DNA of 64,000 bases. Origin: Mycteria americana (Eukaryota; Chordata; Aves; Ciconiiformes; Ciconiidae). The DNA is taken from assembly GCF_035582795.1 (NCBI RefSeq), contig NC_134366.1, positions 109,251,756 through 109,315,755 on the forward strand, read 5' to 3'. Positions 51,599 to 63,799 of the stretch are shown in pieces. The position numbers were made by a program, and so were the translations under genes. The first letter of the stretch is position 1. Every line of letters begins with the position of its first letter. The notes beneath the pieces were generated by a model, which was given only the letters and a program-made list of their open reading frames with translations, was not told the DNA's origin and searched no databases.

Positions 51599-52250
51599 GC
51601 TGCCCGCCCCGCCAACGGCCACCCGCCCGCGCCCCGGAACGGCAACCCAGGCGGGCGGGGCTTCCCCCCGGCTTCCGTCTGCAGCGCCCCGCTGCGGGGG
51701 AGCCATGGAGGCGGCGGCGGCGGCGGCGGCGGCGGAGAGGCGGCGGGAGGAGGAGGCCGAGGCCCAGGCCCAGGCTCAGGCTCAGGCCGAAGTGCAGGAG
51801 CCGCTGCTGGCGGCGGCGGAGGAGGAGAAGGAGGAGGAGGCGGCGGCGTTACACCTCGCCAAGCGGAGAAGGGTGCTGTGCTCTGAGTTCGCCGCCATCA
51901 CCAGCAGCGACGCGGCGGTGGCGCGCAGCTTCTTGGCCGGCAACGACTGGGACGTGCAGGTACGCCCGGGGGCGGCGGCGGGGGCGCGGGGCTGCCCCGG
52001 CGGCGGCGGCCCCTTCCCTGCCATCTGCCTCTGTTTCAGAGGGCGCTGAACGCCTATTTCGAGCCGCCGCTGGAGAAGGAGGAGGCGGAGGCGGCAGGCG
52101 GGGTGCCGCCGGCCTGCGCGGGGCCCGGGAGCTGGTAGGTGACCCCCGGGGCGGAGGGGGCTGTGACAGGAGGAGGCGGATCGGGGGCGCCCGGCTCGGC
52201 GGGGCGGGGGCGAGGGGAGCGGTGCCTCCGCCCTCCCTGTGCCTCCCCTC
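51200..52250. promoter_or_regulatory. Shared CpG-island promoter of ACOT13 and TDP2
   Basis: The island covers both first exons. Only 51599-51704 separates the two start codons. This gap has a GC box (GCGGGCGGGGC, 51651-51661) and an ETS-type CTTCCG (51672-51677), and no TATA box, typical of a housekeeping head-to-head promoter. Confidence 0.85.
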
Positions 52251-55200
52251 CGCTGGAAGGTGCAGGGACCCCCACAGCCGAGGAGAGCCATGTCCCGGGT
52301 CCTAGCGTCCCCCCGGGAGCAGCGCTCCTCTCTCCGCCTGACTTCGCACCTGTGCTGACGTGTGGCCAGGCAGGTGGCTTCCGTTCCTCACGTTTGTATT
52401 TCCACGCTAGTTCTCCTTGTTTCCCAAGGCGGCCCCCTTCGAGGGGAATAGCCAGCGCCTCTTGAGAGGCTGTCAGACTTGCGGGCTGCACTTTCCCTCT
52501 GTGGATGCTTCATCCACCTTCCTCTGGGCTAGTAGATTGTTAGCCTTTCGGAGAAGGGACAAGGTAATTTTCTTGTCTCGTGCAGCAATACATATGCAGA
52601 TTTTACTGTACGCATTTGTGTATCTGTAAATGGTGCATCTATGTCATATACTAGATGTATGCGTATTTATATGTCTATAAATAAAATTGACGTGTATGTG
52701 CACACCTTGTTAAATGTACCTGTGGAAGTTAGGATCGAAGATCTGTGTCTTACAAACACTGATGATCTCACAGTGTACCCGTAAGGCATACCAAGGGTAT
52801 TGAACTGCATGTGGAATTGAACTTTTACAGATTCCTGCCATTTACAGTCCTGAGGGAAGCTTTTTTCGTATAGATTTATTTATTACAGACTTGCATGTTA
52901 TATAGAAGAGGCCTTGTGATCTTTATAGTTATGAATAAGCTGTATTTGATAACAGCATACCTGTTTTTGCTTGATACAGATGTCTGAAAAAATGCAAGCC
53001 TACTGAACATTAGTATTGGTCTCTAGGTAGTCCCTGATGAGTCAGAATACATCTGTATCAAATTGACAGCACCATTTTCTTTTCCAGCCTCTGTCTGTCT
53101 TTGCACAGTGGGTTCTGTCTTGAGCTGGGGCATGCAGGATGTGTTGGGAGGGAGGACTATTTGGAAACCCCCCAATCAGGGGGAGATCACTGCAGACCAC
53201 ACAGACTTTGATATTTCATCTCATAGTCCTTCACGTTACAGTATAAATATAAAAAGTCATAATGGAAATATTGGAGGCATATACCACGTTATTTACCTAC
53301 TTAAATATCCCTTAGCTTCCTCTCCTTTGTCTGCTTTCCTTTTTCTGTTCAATTTAGATTACATGTGCATGGTAGAGGAATCTTACATTGTTTGTGCAGC
53401 TCCAAGTACAAAACCAGTACTAAGTCCTAGGGAATAGATTTGTTTTGGTTCCAGGCCTTATTTTCATGTGTGCGTACAAATTCTATGTTTAAAAACAAAA
53501 CTCTAATATCCCAACTTTGCCAAAATTTGGCTAGTCTTAGCTATACTGTTTAATGTGTTTATACTGTTTTTCAGTTTAAACTGTTTATACCGTTTGTCTA
53601 GTCTTAGCTATGCTGTTTAATGTGTTTTGTTACAGACTTTCCCTTTACTCAAGGAATTTACATTGGATCAGTGTTGTGGTTTAACCCTGGTGGGCAGCTC
53701 AGCCCCACATAGCCACTTACTCACTTCTCCCCAGTGAGGTGCGGGAGAGAATCGGGAGGGTAAAAGGGAGAAAACTCCTGGGTTGAGATAAAGACAGTTC
53801 AATATGTAAAGCAAAAGCCATGCGTGCAAGCAAAGCAAAACAAGGAATTCATTCACAACTTTCCATGGGCAGGCAGGTGTTCAGCCATCTCCAGGCAAGC
53901 AGGGCCCCATTACATGTAACGGTTATGTGGGATGACAAACAGTGTAACCTTGAACGTTCCCCCTTCCGCCTCCTTTCCCCAGCTTTTATTGCTGAGCATG
54001 ACGCCATATGGTGTGGAATATCCCTTTGGTCAGTTGGGGTCAGCTGTCCCGGCTGTGTCCCCTCCCAACCTCTTGCCCACCCCCAGCCCACTTGCTGGTG
54101 GGGCAGCAGGAGAAGCAGAGAAGGCCTTGACGCTGTGTAAGCACTGCTCAGCAACAGCTAACACATCCCTGTGATATCAACGCTGTTTTGGTCACAAGTC
54201 CAAAACACAGCACCACAGGAGCTGCTATGAAGAAAATTAACTCTATCCCAGCCAAAACCAGTACAACCCTGTGTTAGCAGGTAGAGTCTGGTTCTCTTTA
54301 GCAACGCAGTCCGCAAACAGTTACTAGACTAGGCACTCAAACTTTGCCAGTGTTGTTTAGTCTTTATCAAATCAACAGGGTAGACAGGGCCTGTGTTTCT
54401 GAGGTGGGATTTGCGGTGAGTATTCCCAAGGAAAAGGACTATCGGTTTGTCGTAGAGTGAGTTTGCACATGTACCTCCCCAGAGGGTTTGGCAATTGGAA
54501 GAATCTCAGCTGTACTACAAAGATGGGCACGTAAAAGCAAGTCTCGGCTGCAGTTCTTTGTTTCTAATATGCTGGAAAGTGTTTGAAAAACTAATATACA
54601 CAGCCTGCCTCCAGCATGGGGAAAGAGCTGAATTACTCAAGTGCTTTGGATTACATTGGTTGCCATCTGATTAACTTAAATCAGAATCGTAAATGTTATC
54701 TTGTCTATAAGGAGGAGGAAAAACCACTTACTTCACCTGTGTGCTAAGGCTCTGTATGACTGAGATCTGTATGTTTTAGTTATTGCGCTTTTAAATTATA
54801 TTACAATACATGTTCACTTAACATGTTCAATACATGTTAACTTATTTGTTGGGAAAGTTAGATGGCCTCCTGTAAGTTGTGATGGGTCTAAAACATTTTC
54901 CTTTAGAAGATGAAGGAGGTAATTGCAGGAAGAATAGTATTATGCATGTTGACAAACAAGTAAACTCTCTCTTTAGTATTGACCTCACAGCAGATGCAAC
55001 TACTAGTAATGCCGGTGTTGACAGTGCAGACTCGAGGCAACAAGATGACAGCAACTTCTCACTTATAACCTGGAACATTGATGGGCTGGATCTAGGAAAT
55101 CTAAAAGAACGAGCTAGAGGAATCTGTTCTTACCTGGCATTGTAAGTATAGCTTCATCTTTGTATTGTCATGTACGCAGCTTTAAAGGAAAAAGCAAGCT

Positions 55201-58200
55201 TCTTGTTTTAGATGTGTACGAAATCTTCATGCCCAAATTATCTTAATGTTAGATGCAACAATACAATCACTTTATAAATTCTAAATAGCTGAATAAAAGT
55301 TGATATCCTGGTTCGAAGAGGTGTGAACCTATGCAGCATCCCAAAGGTTAAATATTTTGCGACAGCTACTTTAAAAAACTTTTTATAATGAAGAATATTG
55401 TTCAAGTTGCAGTCGTACATCAAGAGCATACTTCATACTTCCATCCTGCACATGAGAGAAGGGTAAAACTGCAAGAAACTTGTTTGTCTCATTCCAGCAG
55501 TATGAATAACTTCACGCTAGAGCAAACTGTTTGAAACAACAAAAAAGACTTTTTAGTGAAATGTGTGAAGTGGCTTTCTTGCCATTACTGTTACTTGTCT
55601 ATCAAAAAAGAAAATATGCAAGGTAAGATAAAAGCAATAGAATCTGTGATTACCTTTTATAGTTCCACCAGTGGAAGCCTCCCATGAATATATTTATGAG
55701 GAATTTAACAATTACATAAATTGATTTATCTTAATACAGTAACTTATCAGTGTAAATTAAATGATTTAAGCAAGTGGTAATTTGAATTCCTCTTAAAACA
55801 GCAGAAACTCCTTAACTAAATCAACTTTCATTGATTTTGTTAATCTGGGGTGATGATATTTTTCTTCTGTAATAAGGCCTTAGGTTTGTCCTTCACCTGC
55901 TTAGAGCAGGGCTATTCAGCAGTGTAGCAAAAATAGGGACAGCTGTAAAGTCGTGTCTCAATCCGCATTTTCAGGACTGCTGCCCCACATGAACTGTTCC
56001 TGATTGCATAGTTCTAAGAAATAAAAGAGCTTGGCATTGATGAGACTGGAGAAAATGAATAGCAGGTTACCTGAGGGGATGTGTTGTAAGGGAATGAGTG
56101 GCGGTTGGAATCTCCTGGAGAACTTAGATGTTGCAGAACATGTTTCCAAAGCTGCTTTGCAGCTGCTTAAGTTGAATTCCTCATGTATCTAGTACGTGAA
56201 ACCTGTGCAAATGTTTGTAAGATCAAGGTATAAGGAAGTCATGCTTTTTATTACCATGTTGGTTTCATGTCCATAATAGTCATTGTTTCCTCCCTTTTAA
56301 CAATGGTGATGTGTCTACATGCTACTAAATATGATGGAGAGAGTTTTTTCTTTTTTTAAAAAACAGATTCTTACAATATCTAGGAAGATGAGGACAAGGT
56401 GCACGTGAAATCCCTGACCCTGTTCCATTTGGCTTCAGAGTGTAACAGTACTATCTTTCAGTAGTTAATTTAAAATCTTGTCTTGCCGATTTCAGGTACA
56501 GTCCAGATGTTGTGTTTTTACAAGAGGTCATCCCACCACACCTCTGTCTTCTACAGATGAGAGCAGGCAGTTACACTATTATTCCAGGTAGGAAATAACC
56601 CTCAGTTTCTAAAGACAGAAACCGGAAAAAGTAAGTTCGGTTTTATTCTGTCTCCCTTGCCAAAATCTCTGACCATTTGTAGGAATGAAAAGAGTAAAGT
56701 GAAGAAGGAAGCACTTAAATTACTTTCTGTGTTTTGCTATCAGGATATAGTTTGGTGCAAATTATGCACGTGAAAAGCTTACTTGCCTGGTGGTTTCCGT
56801 TGTATTTTTTCTGCATTTTGAAAGACTGATAGCAAGGGTAGCCAAAAAAGTGCCATAGATAAGTCATTTCTTAAATATTTGCATTAAAAAAAAATCTGAA
56901 AAATTTGCACCGCTATTATGAAACTTTTAACTAATGACTTTGTACATCTTGCAAATTAATGTGATTCTCCCAGATCATGGTAAAAAGGTCTATTTCAGAA
57001 CCTTAACTTCTTTATGGCATGGCAGAAGATATCCTTGACCATTTCTTTCCCGGTTCCTCTTTAGGTAACATAGATGGCTATTTCACTGCCATAATGTTGA
57101 AGAAATCAAGAGTGAAGCTACTGAAACATGAGATAATACCTTTTCCAACAACCTCCATGATGAGGAACCTTTTGGTTGTGCATGTGAGTGAGTCAATATG
57201 TACTAAACAGCTGTATTTCTGCCTTCAAAACAAAAAATCCCAGGAAAGGCTGGACTGGCTTTACTCTATGACAGTCTCAAACAGCAGAAAAACTTCTTCT
57301 CCAAACATGCAAACCCAGTTGCGTTTGATACTAACAAACTTAAATCTTTTATGCAAGTTACTGGCCGTACTTCATTTTCAAGTCTCATAACCTCTGAAAA
57401 CAAAACTAAAAGCCTGTTACCCTCTTGTAAGCCAGTTTTCTTCAATGTGAAACTAATATTAACCAGAGCTCTGTCATTCAGTAATTTACTTTGTGATTAG
57501 ATTTTGTCTGAACTTCTTATCATGGTGTGCATAGTAACATTGCCTCTTTGTTTCATGCACAGGTGAGCATATCTGGTAATGAACTTTGCCTTATGACCTC
57601 TCATCTAGAGAGCACTAAAAATCACTCTACGGAGCGTATGAAGCAACTGCAAATAGTCTTAAACAAGATGCAGAAGGAGTCCGAGTCCACCACTGTTATA
57701 TTTGGAGGGGACACAAACCTCAGAGACAGTGAGGTAAATAGAAACAAGCAACCTTGTTATTTTGAGAAGGTATTCTGACAAAATCTTCTCAGGCTTTTCT
57801 GTTGTCTTTATGAGAAATGACCTGCTTAGGCAGAACAGAGATGTGCAACATTTATTCTTAAAAAGTAGAAGCGTGACTAAGTAGAAGCTGTGGCATTGCT
57901 ATGCTGAGGCATTGTTATAGTTGAGGTGATGTAGATGAAGAGCCGCCCCCTGACCATAACATAATACTTTATTGGCAATATTTATATCTGAGAAGATGCA
58001 GGGATAGTCGGTGAAGTTTTGACTTCAAAAGCATCTTCTCATTTTGAGAACTTGATCTTTATTTACTCAACTCTGATTCTCAGAGAGTTAATGCTTGTAG
58101 AATCAATGAAAGAAGAGGGTGATCTCGAGAAATAGATCTTGGGAATTTAAAATTAATCCCCCATCATAGAGACACTGAAAATTAGAAGTAATTTTTGGCT

Positions 58201-58856
58201 GCTGATATTAAAAGTGAAATTTGTGCATTATTACTAAAAGGTCAGTGATTCATCTTGCCCTATCGAGAAATTCCATTGCAGTGAACTGGAATGACATTCT
58301 TTCAGAGAACATGGTGTTGACCCCCATACCTCAAAATTTCAGAGCTGAACGTTTATTTTGTAACATGTTTTGGATTTAGAAAGTACTACAGGAATTGGTC
58401 ATGCTTTAGAGTATCCTGAGAAATACCACAATTTAGAAACGTCTCCAATATCTTTGTTTTTAAGAACTCATGTTTTGCATAAAACAGTGATATTGTGACA
58501 GCTCAGTTCTGTTTTTGAAGGTAAAATTTGTGAATTCAGTATCTTCTGGATTTTTCCCCCCCTTCCACTTTCAGGTTACTAAACTAGGTAGCTTACCTAG
58601 CAACATTACGGATATCTGGGAGTTTTTGGGCAAACCTCAACACTGCCGCTATACTTGGGACACCCACTCCAATACCAACCTGGATGCAGAGTACAAGTGC
58701 AAGATGAGGTTTGACCGCATTTACTTTCGGCCTGCAGCAGACGGGGGACATATTATTCCACGAAGTATGGACTTAATCGGATTGGAAAAACTAGACTGTG
58801 GCAGATTCCCTAGTGATCACTGGGGTCTTCTGTGTAACTTTGATGTGATATTGTAA
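51705..58856 (+). CDS. TDP2: Tyrosyl-DNA phosphodiesterase 2 (TTRAP/EAPII)
   Basis: Seven coding exons: 51705-51959, 52040-52134, 54929-55141 (or from 54907), 56496-56587, 57065-57183, 57563-57733 and 58575-58856. With 54929 the protein is 408 aa (human 362). Order of parts: an Ala/Glu/Gln-rich N-terminus, a UBA-like domain (about 60-95, CSEFAAITSSDAAVARSFLA, DWDVQRALNAYF), an acidic linker, then an endonuclease/exonuclease/phosphatase domain. Catalytic residues are N166 in LITWNIDG, E198 in FLQEVIPP, D308 in FGGDTNLRD and H397 in FPSDHWGLL, matching human N120, E152, D262 and H351. TDP2 removes 5'-phosphotyrosyl adducts left by topoisomerase 2 in the nucleus, with Mg2+. The exon 2 donor (phase 2) does not fit the stronger acceptor at 54906; see findings. 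Confidence 0.96.
53531..53627. repeat. Spaced direct repeat, 30 bp
   Basis: CTAGTCTTAGCTAT followed by CTGTTTAATGTGTTT occurs at 53531-53560 and 53598-53627 with one mismatch, 67 bp apart. Confidence 0.85.
53672..54265 (-). mobile_element. ERV solo LTR, antisense orientation
   Basis: Starts TGTTGTGGTTTAACCC and ends ATCCCAGCCAAAACCAGTACA, the reverse complement of the ends of the LTR at 22805. It lies in TDP2 intron 2, antisense to the gene. No internal retroviral region adjoins it. A clear target-site duplication was not found, so it may be older than the 22.8-kb copy. Confidence 0.78.
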
Positions 58857-59203
58857 AAAGGAAAAAAGGCTTGCATTCTTAGTTTTTAGGTGATCTGTTC
58901 TTGTTTTTACAAAATTTTACCCTCTCATTTTAAGTAGGAGGTATTTAAATTTTCAACCCTAACATGTTCTCTGCTCTTGACGTATGCTGGAATGGCTTCA
59001 TTTCAAGCTGGGGTTCCCTTTTCCTCATTAATATGCATCTGTCCTTGAATCACGTTTTTTTTAAATATTTATTTTTAACAGTGTATGCAAATACAAAAAC
59101 AAATTCTAGTTTTAAAATGGGAGGAAAAATCTGTAAATACAATTCATAAACATACTTGGTGGTTTAAAAGATACTTTTATTTTGGCATGTATTATAATCT
59201 CGT

Positions 59204-59209
59204 AATAAA
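59204..59209 (+). terminator. TDP2: Poly(A) signal AATAAA, TDP2
   Basis: About 350 bases after the TDP2 stop codon; 58857-59230 is the likely 3' UTR. Confidence 0.65.
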
Positions 59210-59230
59210 TGCTGCTTTTTTATTTTAAGA

Positions 59231-59947
59231 ATACTTTTATTATGCCTGATTTGTTCTTTTGTAATCATTTCCATCATCCTTTACAACTCTGTCTTTTGTA
59301 GGGTGTTTTGTATTAGCTTCTGAAGTTTGTGTTGTACTTATGTATGCCTTCAGGCAAGACAATGAAGGAGCTGAGGAAAGAATGACTAGATTCTCACAGA
59401 ATAAGGGTTTCTTAAGTAAGAATTAAACTAGCATTGAACAGATTTAAGAACGGTGTGCCTTCTATTCAACGAGAAAAGGATATAGGCAGATGCATGGAAG
59501 TTGTTCACTTGGGATGGTGTATACCTTACTTTGTGTTTATTAACCCGGATATGAGTTGCAGATTAAAATGCATTATCTTTCCAGTGAGCTTCTAGAAACA
59601 ATGCTCTTATAAACTGCTGTGCAAAGCCTGAGCAGCTGAAGGTCTCACTGACTTTGCAAAAGATCAAACAGGCTTTCTTATTCCAAGAACTGTGTAATCA
59701 ATCTCATAGAAGATGTTGTTTTATAGATGTGCAAAGTACTAAGCTGATTTAAAACAGGAAGCCTCCTAACTTTCTGACATGAAGATCAGTGCACAGGCAT
59801 GGAGAGGAAGCACAGACAACCCATGTCAATGATGCAAAATGAACACAGAGACTGACAGCCTAAATTCCTTTACTGCTTTTTGTTGTTGTTGTTTGTCTTT
59901 GGTCTTAAGTCCAAAGCTTACAAACAACTTGTGTTTTGCTGGACTTC
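59231..59947. other. Intergenic DNA downstream of TDP2
   Basis: No gene or repeat recognised. Confidence 0.5.
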
Positions 59948-60735
59948 TGTGGTGGGTTGGGCCTGGCTGGTAGCCAAGCTCCCTGCTAGCCGCTTGCTCA
60001 GTGCCCCCTTCCTCAGTGATGTGGGAGGAGGAAATAGGAAAAATAGGAACAAGAAAGCTCATGGGTCGAGATAAAGACAGGGAGATTGCTTACTAATTAC
60101 CTTCATGGGCAAAAGAGACTTGATTTGGGGAAAGTAATTTATGGCCAATTAATATAGATACTTAGTTACTGATTTGGTACTGGGAAGCAAGAAGATGACT
60201 ATTAAAACACACCTTTTCTCTCCCCTTTCCCTGGCTCAGTGTCACTCCAGGCTCCTCTCCTTCCCCTTGTTATCTCCGCAGGTCGCACTCTGTCCCTTCA
60301 GCAAGGTAAGGAGCGGCACAGGAGGGGGTTACGGTCTGCACACAACCATGCCTCTTGGCCGTGCCCTCCCTCTCCCACTTCTCCTCTGCTCCAGGGTGGG
60401 TCCTTCACAGGCTCAGGCAGTATGTGCTCGGCAATGGAGCACCTCCTCCTCCTCTGACCTTGGTGTTTCATCTGCTGTTTCTCAACTCTTCTTTTTCACC
60501 TCCTCCTCTGCCTGCCCAGCATTTTCTACCCTTTCTTACATGCTTTCTCAGGGGCACCACCATCTTGGCTGAGGGGCTCAGCCCTGCTCTGTGGTGGCTC
60601 CACTGGAGCCGGCTGGGACCGGCTGTGTCTGGCACAAGGCGGCCCCGGCCTCTCCTCACAGAGGTTGCCCTGCAGCCCCCACTGCCTGCACCTGCACCCA
60701 CTGCAACCTTAAAAAAAAGAAAAGCATCTTTTCAC
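59948..60735 (-). mobile_element. ERV LTR, antisense orientation, right end uncertain
   Basis: Starts TGTGGTGGGTTGGGCCTGG and includes TCGAGATAAAGACAGGGAGA, ACTAATTACCTTCATGGGCA, GGGGGTTACGGTCTG, GGAGCACCTCCTCCTCCTCT and CTTGGTGTTTC, all typical of an avian ERV LTR family read backwards. It differs from the 22.8- and 53.7-kb LTRs except in the R-region neighbourhood. The right border is estimated; no target-site duplication or internal region was seen. Confidence 0.7.
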
Positions 60736-63239
60736 ACAGGCCAAGGGTGGTGGCACCCCCCTGCAGCCCTTCCTGCCCAGCAAGGAAAACTCCACTGACT
60801 CCATTATTGCTTAGCCTAACATCTGCCTGCGTGCTCCGACCAGCCAAGCGCAGGGGAGGAAGTATGTCCAAACGTTGCCCTTCCCGTCTCTGTCTTGCAC
60901 CCTGAAAACACAGTGAGTGGGGCTTGGCGCGATACCAGGCAGCAGAAGACAAATTTGTGCATCCCTACCCTGAGATACTCAGGATCCTCGACCAGCTCCT
61001 CCTCATCCCACGAACAGGGAGGCCTGAGGTAAATGTGGTTTTCTGTTGATTCAACAGGAGGCCTAGGTGACCTTACTAAACAAGCAAATAAACCCCAGGA
61101 GGTTAATTCATCTCCACAGAAATCAGCTGCAGAAATCTCCAGTTCTGCTTTCGCTTCTTTAAAAATCAAACCCTGAATTCCTTTTACTAAAGGTAAAAGA
61201 GGCCAGCCTGTTTTGGGAAGGATGTCCAAATCCTTGTGTCCTGATCATACTCAGTATACCCCATTATTTTGTAATTACTCAGCTTCAGAAATGAGTAGGG
61301 AGAAGTCACTGGTACTTTTCTTAACTCATGCTGGGCCCGTGATCTCTTCTTTCTATTCCCACATAAATAGTCCTATAAAAAAGTGAAAAATACCTACAAC
61401 TGCCAGGATTTTCCTCCCGCGTTTTAAATGGGGCTGGCACAGTCACACCTTCTGACTTGTTGCATGCTCTCTTCTTCCTCACCAAGAACCTTTGAAGCGA
61501 TGTCCTGGGGTTTGCTTTCACCACTTACACCTCCCCCCCTCCCCAGTAGTTACAGCCAAAGGATTTGTGGGGAAGGTGAAGGCAGGGGATGATGGTTTAG
61601 CTTTCCTAAAGACACTGGAGAAGGGGAAAGCACAATAAACTCATGCTTCATCACAAGAAACACCACTTTACGTGGCCTCCTGTATTATGGCTATTTTTGT
61701 TTATGTGGCTACACCTTCTGGACTATTTTGGAAGGTACGAAAAAGGCTGACTGCTGTTGTTCTAGGATAGGTTTTTAATTTGGGGAAGAAAGAAGAGAGA
61801 AAAAAGGGTTCGGAGCAGTGTGCAACTCAATGCCTAAACTCCAGACGCATTTGTAGCATTTACTAACGGATCCCTCCTCGGATCCACAGTCTCTCTTAAT
61901 CTTTGAAACAGATAGGGAGTGGCAACATAATATTTTTTATTAGGAACAAGCAAAGACATAACACTTTGTAAGGGCCAATTCATTTTTCTAATTATAAAAG
62001 ATAGGCAAGAGGAAGGTTATATTCAGTGCAATTAGTGGTTAGTCATTCTTTCAGAATGAGGAAATTATGCATACAGCCTTTAAAACTCTTCTTGAACTAC
62101 AGAAAAAGTGATAATACTTAAATAAATTTAAGAAGACATAAATGCTAAATGTTTTACTGACTAGTGGATGTGAAGCAATACATCTTTAATTAAATATACT
62201 TTAAACCACTTAATAAGCATCCAAATTGCTGAAAATCAAGAGCAGTCAGAGCCCTTCAATTAATTTGCCTCTTAATTTAATCAGTGATGTAAAAGGTAAA
62301 ATATCTGCTGCATACGGCAACTAAAACTTAAAGGGATAGAAACAACAGTTAAACTAAGCAAAAGATTTCTTGGGCTACAACTTGTAATTTGATTTGTTTT
62401 CCTGATTCAGTAACATAATATGGCATACATCGCAAAGGACTTATACAAACATATGAATGTGAGAAAATGCAATAATTCTCTCCTATTAATAATCAACAGC
62501 AACAATGGACCTTGTGGAAATAATGTACTATTGGAGGCATTATTTTATTAATACTTTGATTCAGATATCAAGAGAAGCAATTTCTTCTGAGGATCCAGCC
62601 AGTTTTAAACATTTCTACGTCAAAAGAGCTTGAACTTACTAAGAGAGAAGAGATATCCATAGAACAAAATAAAGAAATATTAAACACCTAGGGAGGTAAA
62701 TAATAAATAGATGGATTAAAAAAATTGGAAAAAAATAGTAGCTGGCAAAACCACAGTAACAGCAGAAAATGATGTTATCATGATTAAAAGTATATACCTA
62801 AAGAATATGTATGCTCTTGACTGTAGGGAGTAATCTGAAACCATAACTAATAAAAATTTGTTTTACAAAGAGGAAGTGCATGGAAGATTAAAGCTATAAA
62901 CATCACACATCATATACAGGTTTGGAAGTCAATTTGATACAAGAACAGACAAGGCATATCCAAAATTACTAGATCAAAATACAAACATGATAACCTGTAT
63001 TATGGCAACACCTGCAGAGCCTATTGTTTTGGTTGCTGTACAAAATAAAAGATGAGAATAATTACACAGAAACAGATGGGCTGTGTTTTGATGAGCAGAT
63101 GGCATGATTTTCAGTTGTATCAGCTCAGCATGGTTGAAAAACTCCACAAAGGTTGTGTTATCACTTCTGCATATCTTAGTGTGTTTTTACCCTGTGGCAG
63201 GCAATCCGGTACAAAATCCTCCTGCAGACACAGTGTGTA
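60736..63239. other. AT-rich intergenic DNA
   Basis: No gene, RNA or transposon could be supported. In the human order KIAA0319 would lie further right; no exon of it was recognised. Confidence 0.5.
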
Positions 63240-63240
63240 G

Positions 63241-63775
63241 AATCATAGAATAGTTTGGCTTGGAAGGGACCTTTACAGGTCATCCAGTCCAACCCCCCTG
63301 CAAAGAGCAGGGACATCTTCAACTAGATCAGGTTGCTCAGAGCCCCGTCCAACCTGACCTTGAACGTTTCCAGGGATGGGGCATCTACCACCCCTCTGGG
63401 CAACCTGTGCCAGTGTTTCACCACCTTAATCGTAAAAAATTTCTTCTTTAAAACCCTTACCCAGGCCCTACTAAAACATCTGTCTCCATCTGTCTTATAA
63501 GCCCCCTTTAAGTACTGAAAGGCCACAATAAGTTGTCCCCAGAGCCTTCTCATCTCCAGGCTCAACAACCCCAACTCTCTCAGCCCGTCCTCATAGGAAA
63601 GGCGTTCCATCCCTCAGATCATTTTTGTGGCCCTCCTCTGGACCTGCTCCAACAGGTCCATGTCTCTCCTGTGCTGAGGGCTCCAGAGCTGGACGCAGTA
63701 CTGCAGGTGGGGTCTCACCAGAGCGGAGTAGAGGGGCAGAATCACCTCCCTCGGCCTGCATGTGGGTGCTGTCTT
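63241..63775 (-). mobile_element. CR1 LINE, 5'-truncated (minus strand)
   Basis: On the plus strand it starts AGAATCATAGAATAGTTTGG and CTTGGAAGGGACCTTTACAG, the reversed CR1 3' end. On the minus strand the C-terminal part of the reverse-transcriptase ORF is still readable: [58 protein letters not shown] and APSLETFKVRLDGALSNLI, in more than one frame. It lacks the endonuclease and most of the RT, as is usual for 5'-truncated CR1. It is far less diverged than the 21-kb relic. Confidence 0.9.
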
Positions 63776-63799
63776 GAAATACCTAGTGCAGGTAAACCC

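Larger units (their letters stand above)
52135..54906 (+). other. TDP2: TDP2 intron 2 with a nested ERV LTR
   Basis: Besides the LTR at 53672-54265 it contains a spaced 30-bp repeat at 53531/53598. No additional TDP2 exon was recognised that would settle the phase conflict. Confidence 0.55.

Noticed and set aside
51782-52491. Long antisense open frames over TDP2 exons 1-2
   Set aside because: Mirror of the GC-rich repetitive TDP2 coding sequence.
53063-53437. Possible missing TDP2 exon between exons 2 and 3
   Set aside because: The open frame does not resemble the TDP2 linker and has no suitable flanking splice pair that fixes the phase.
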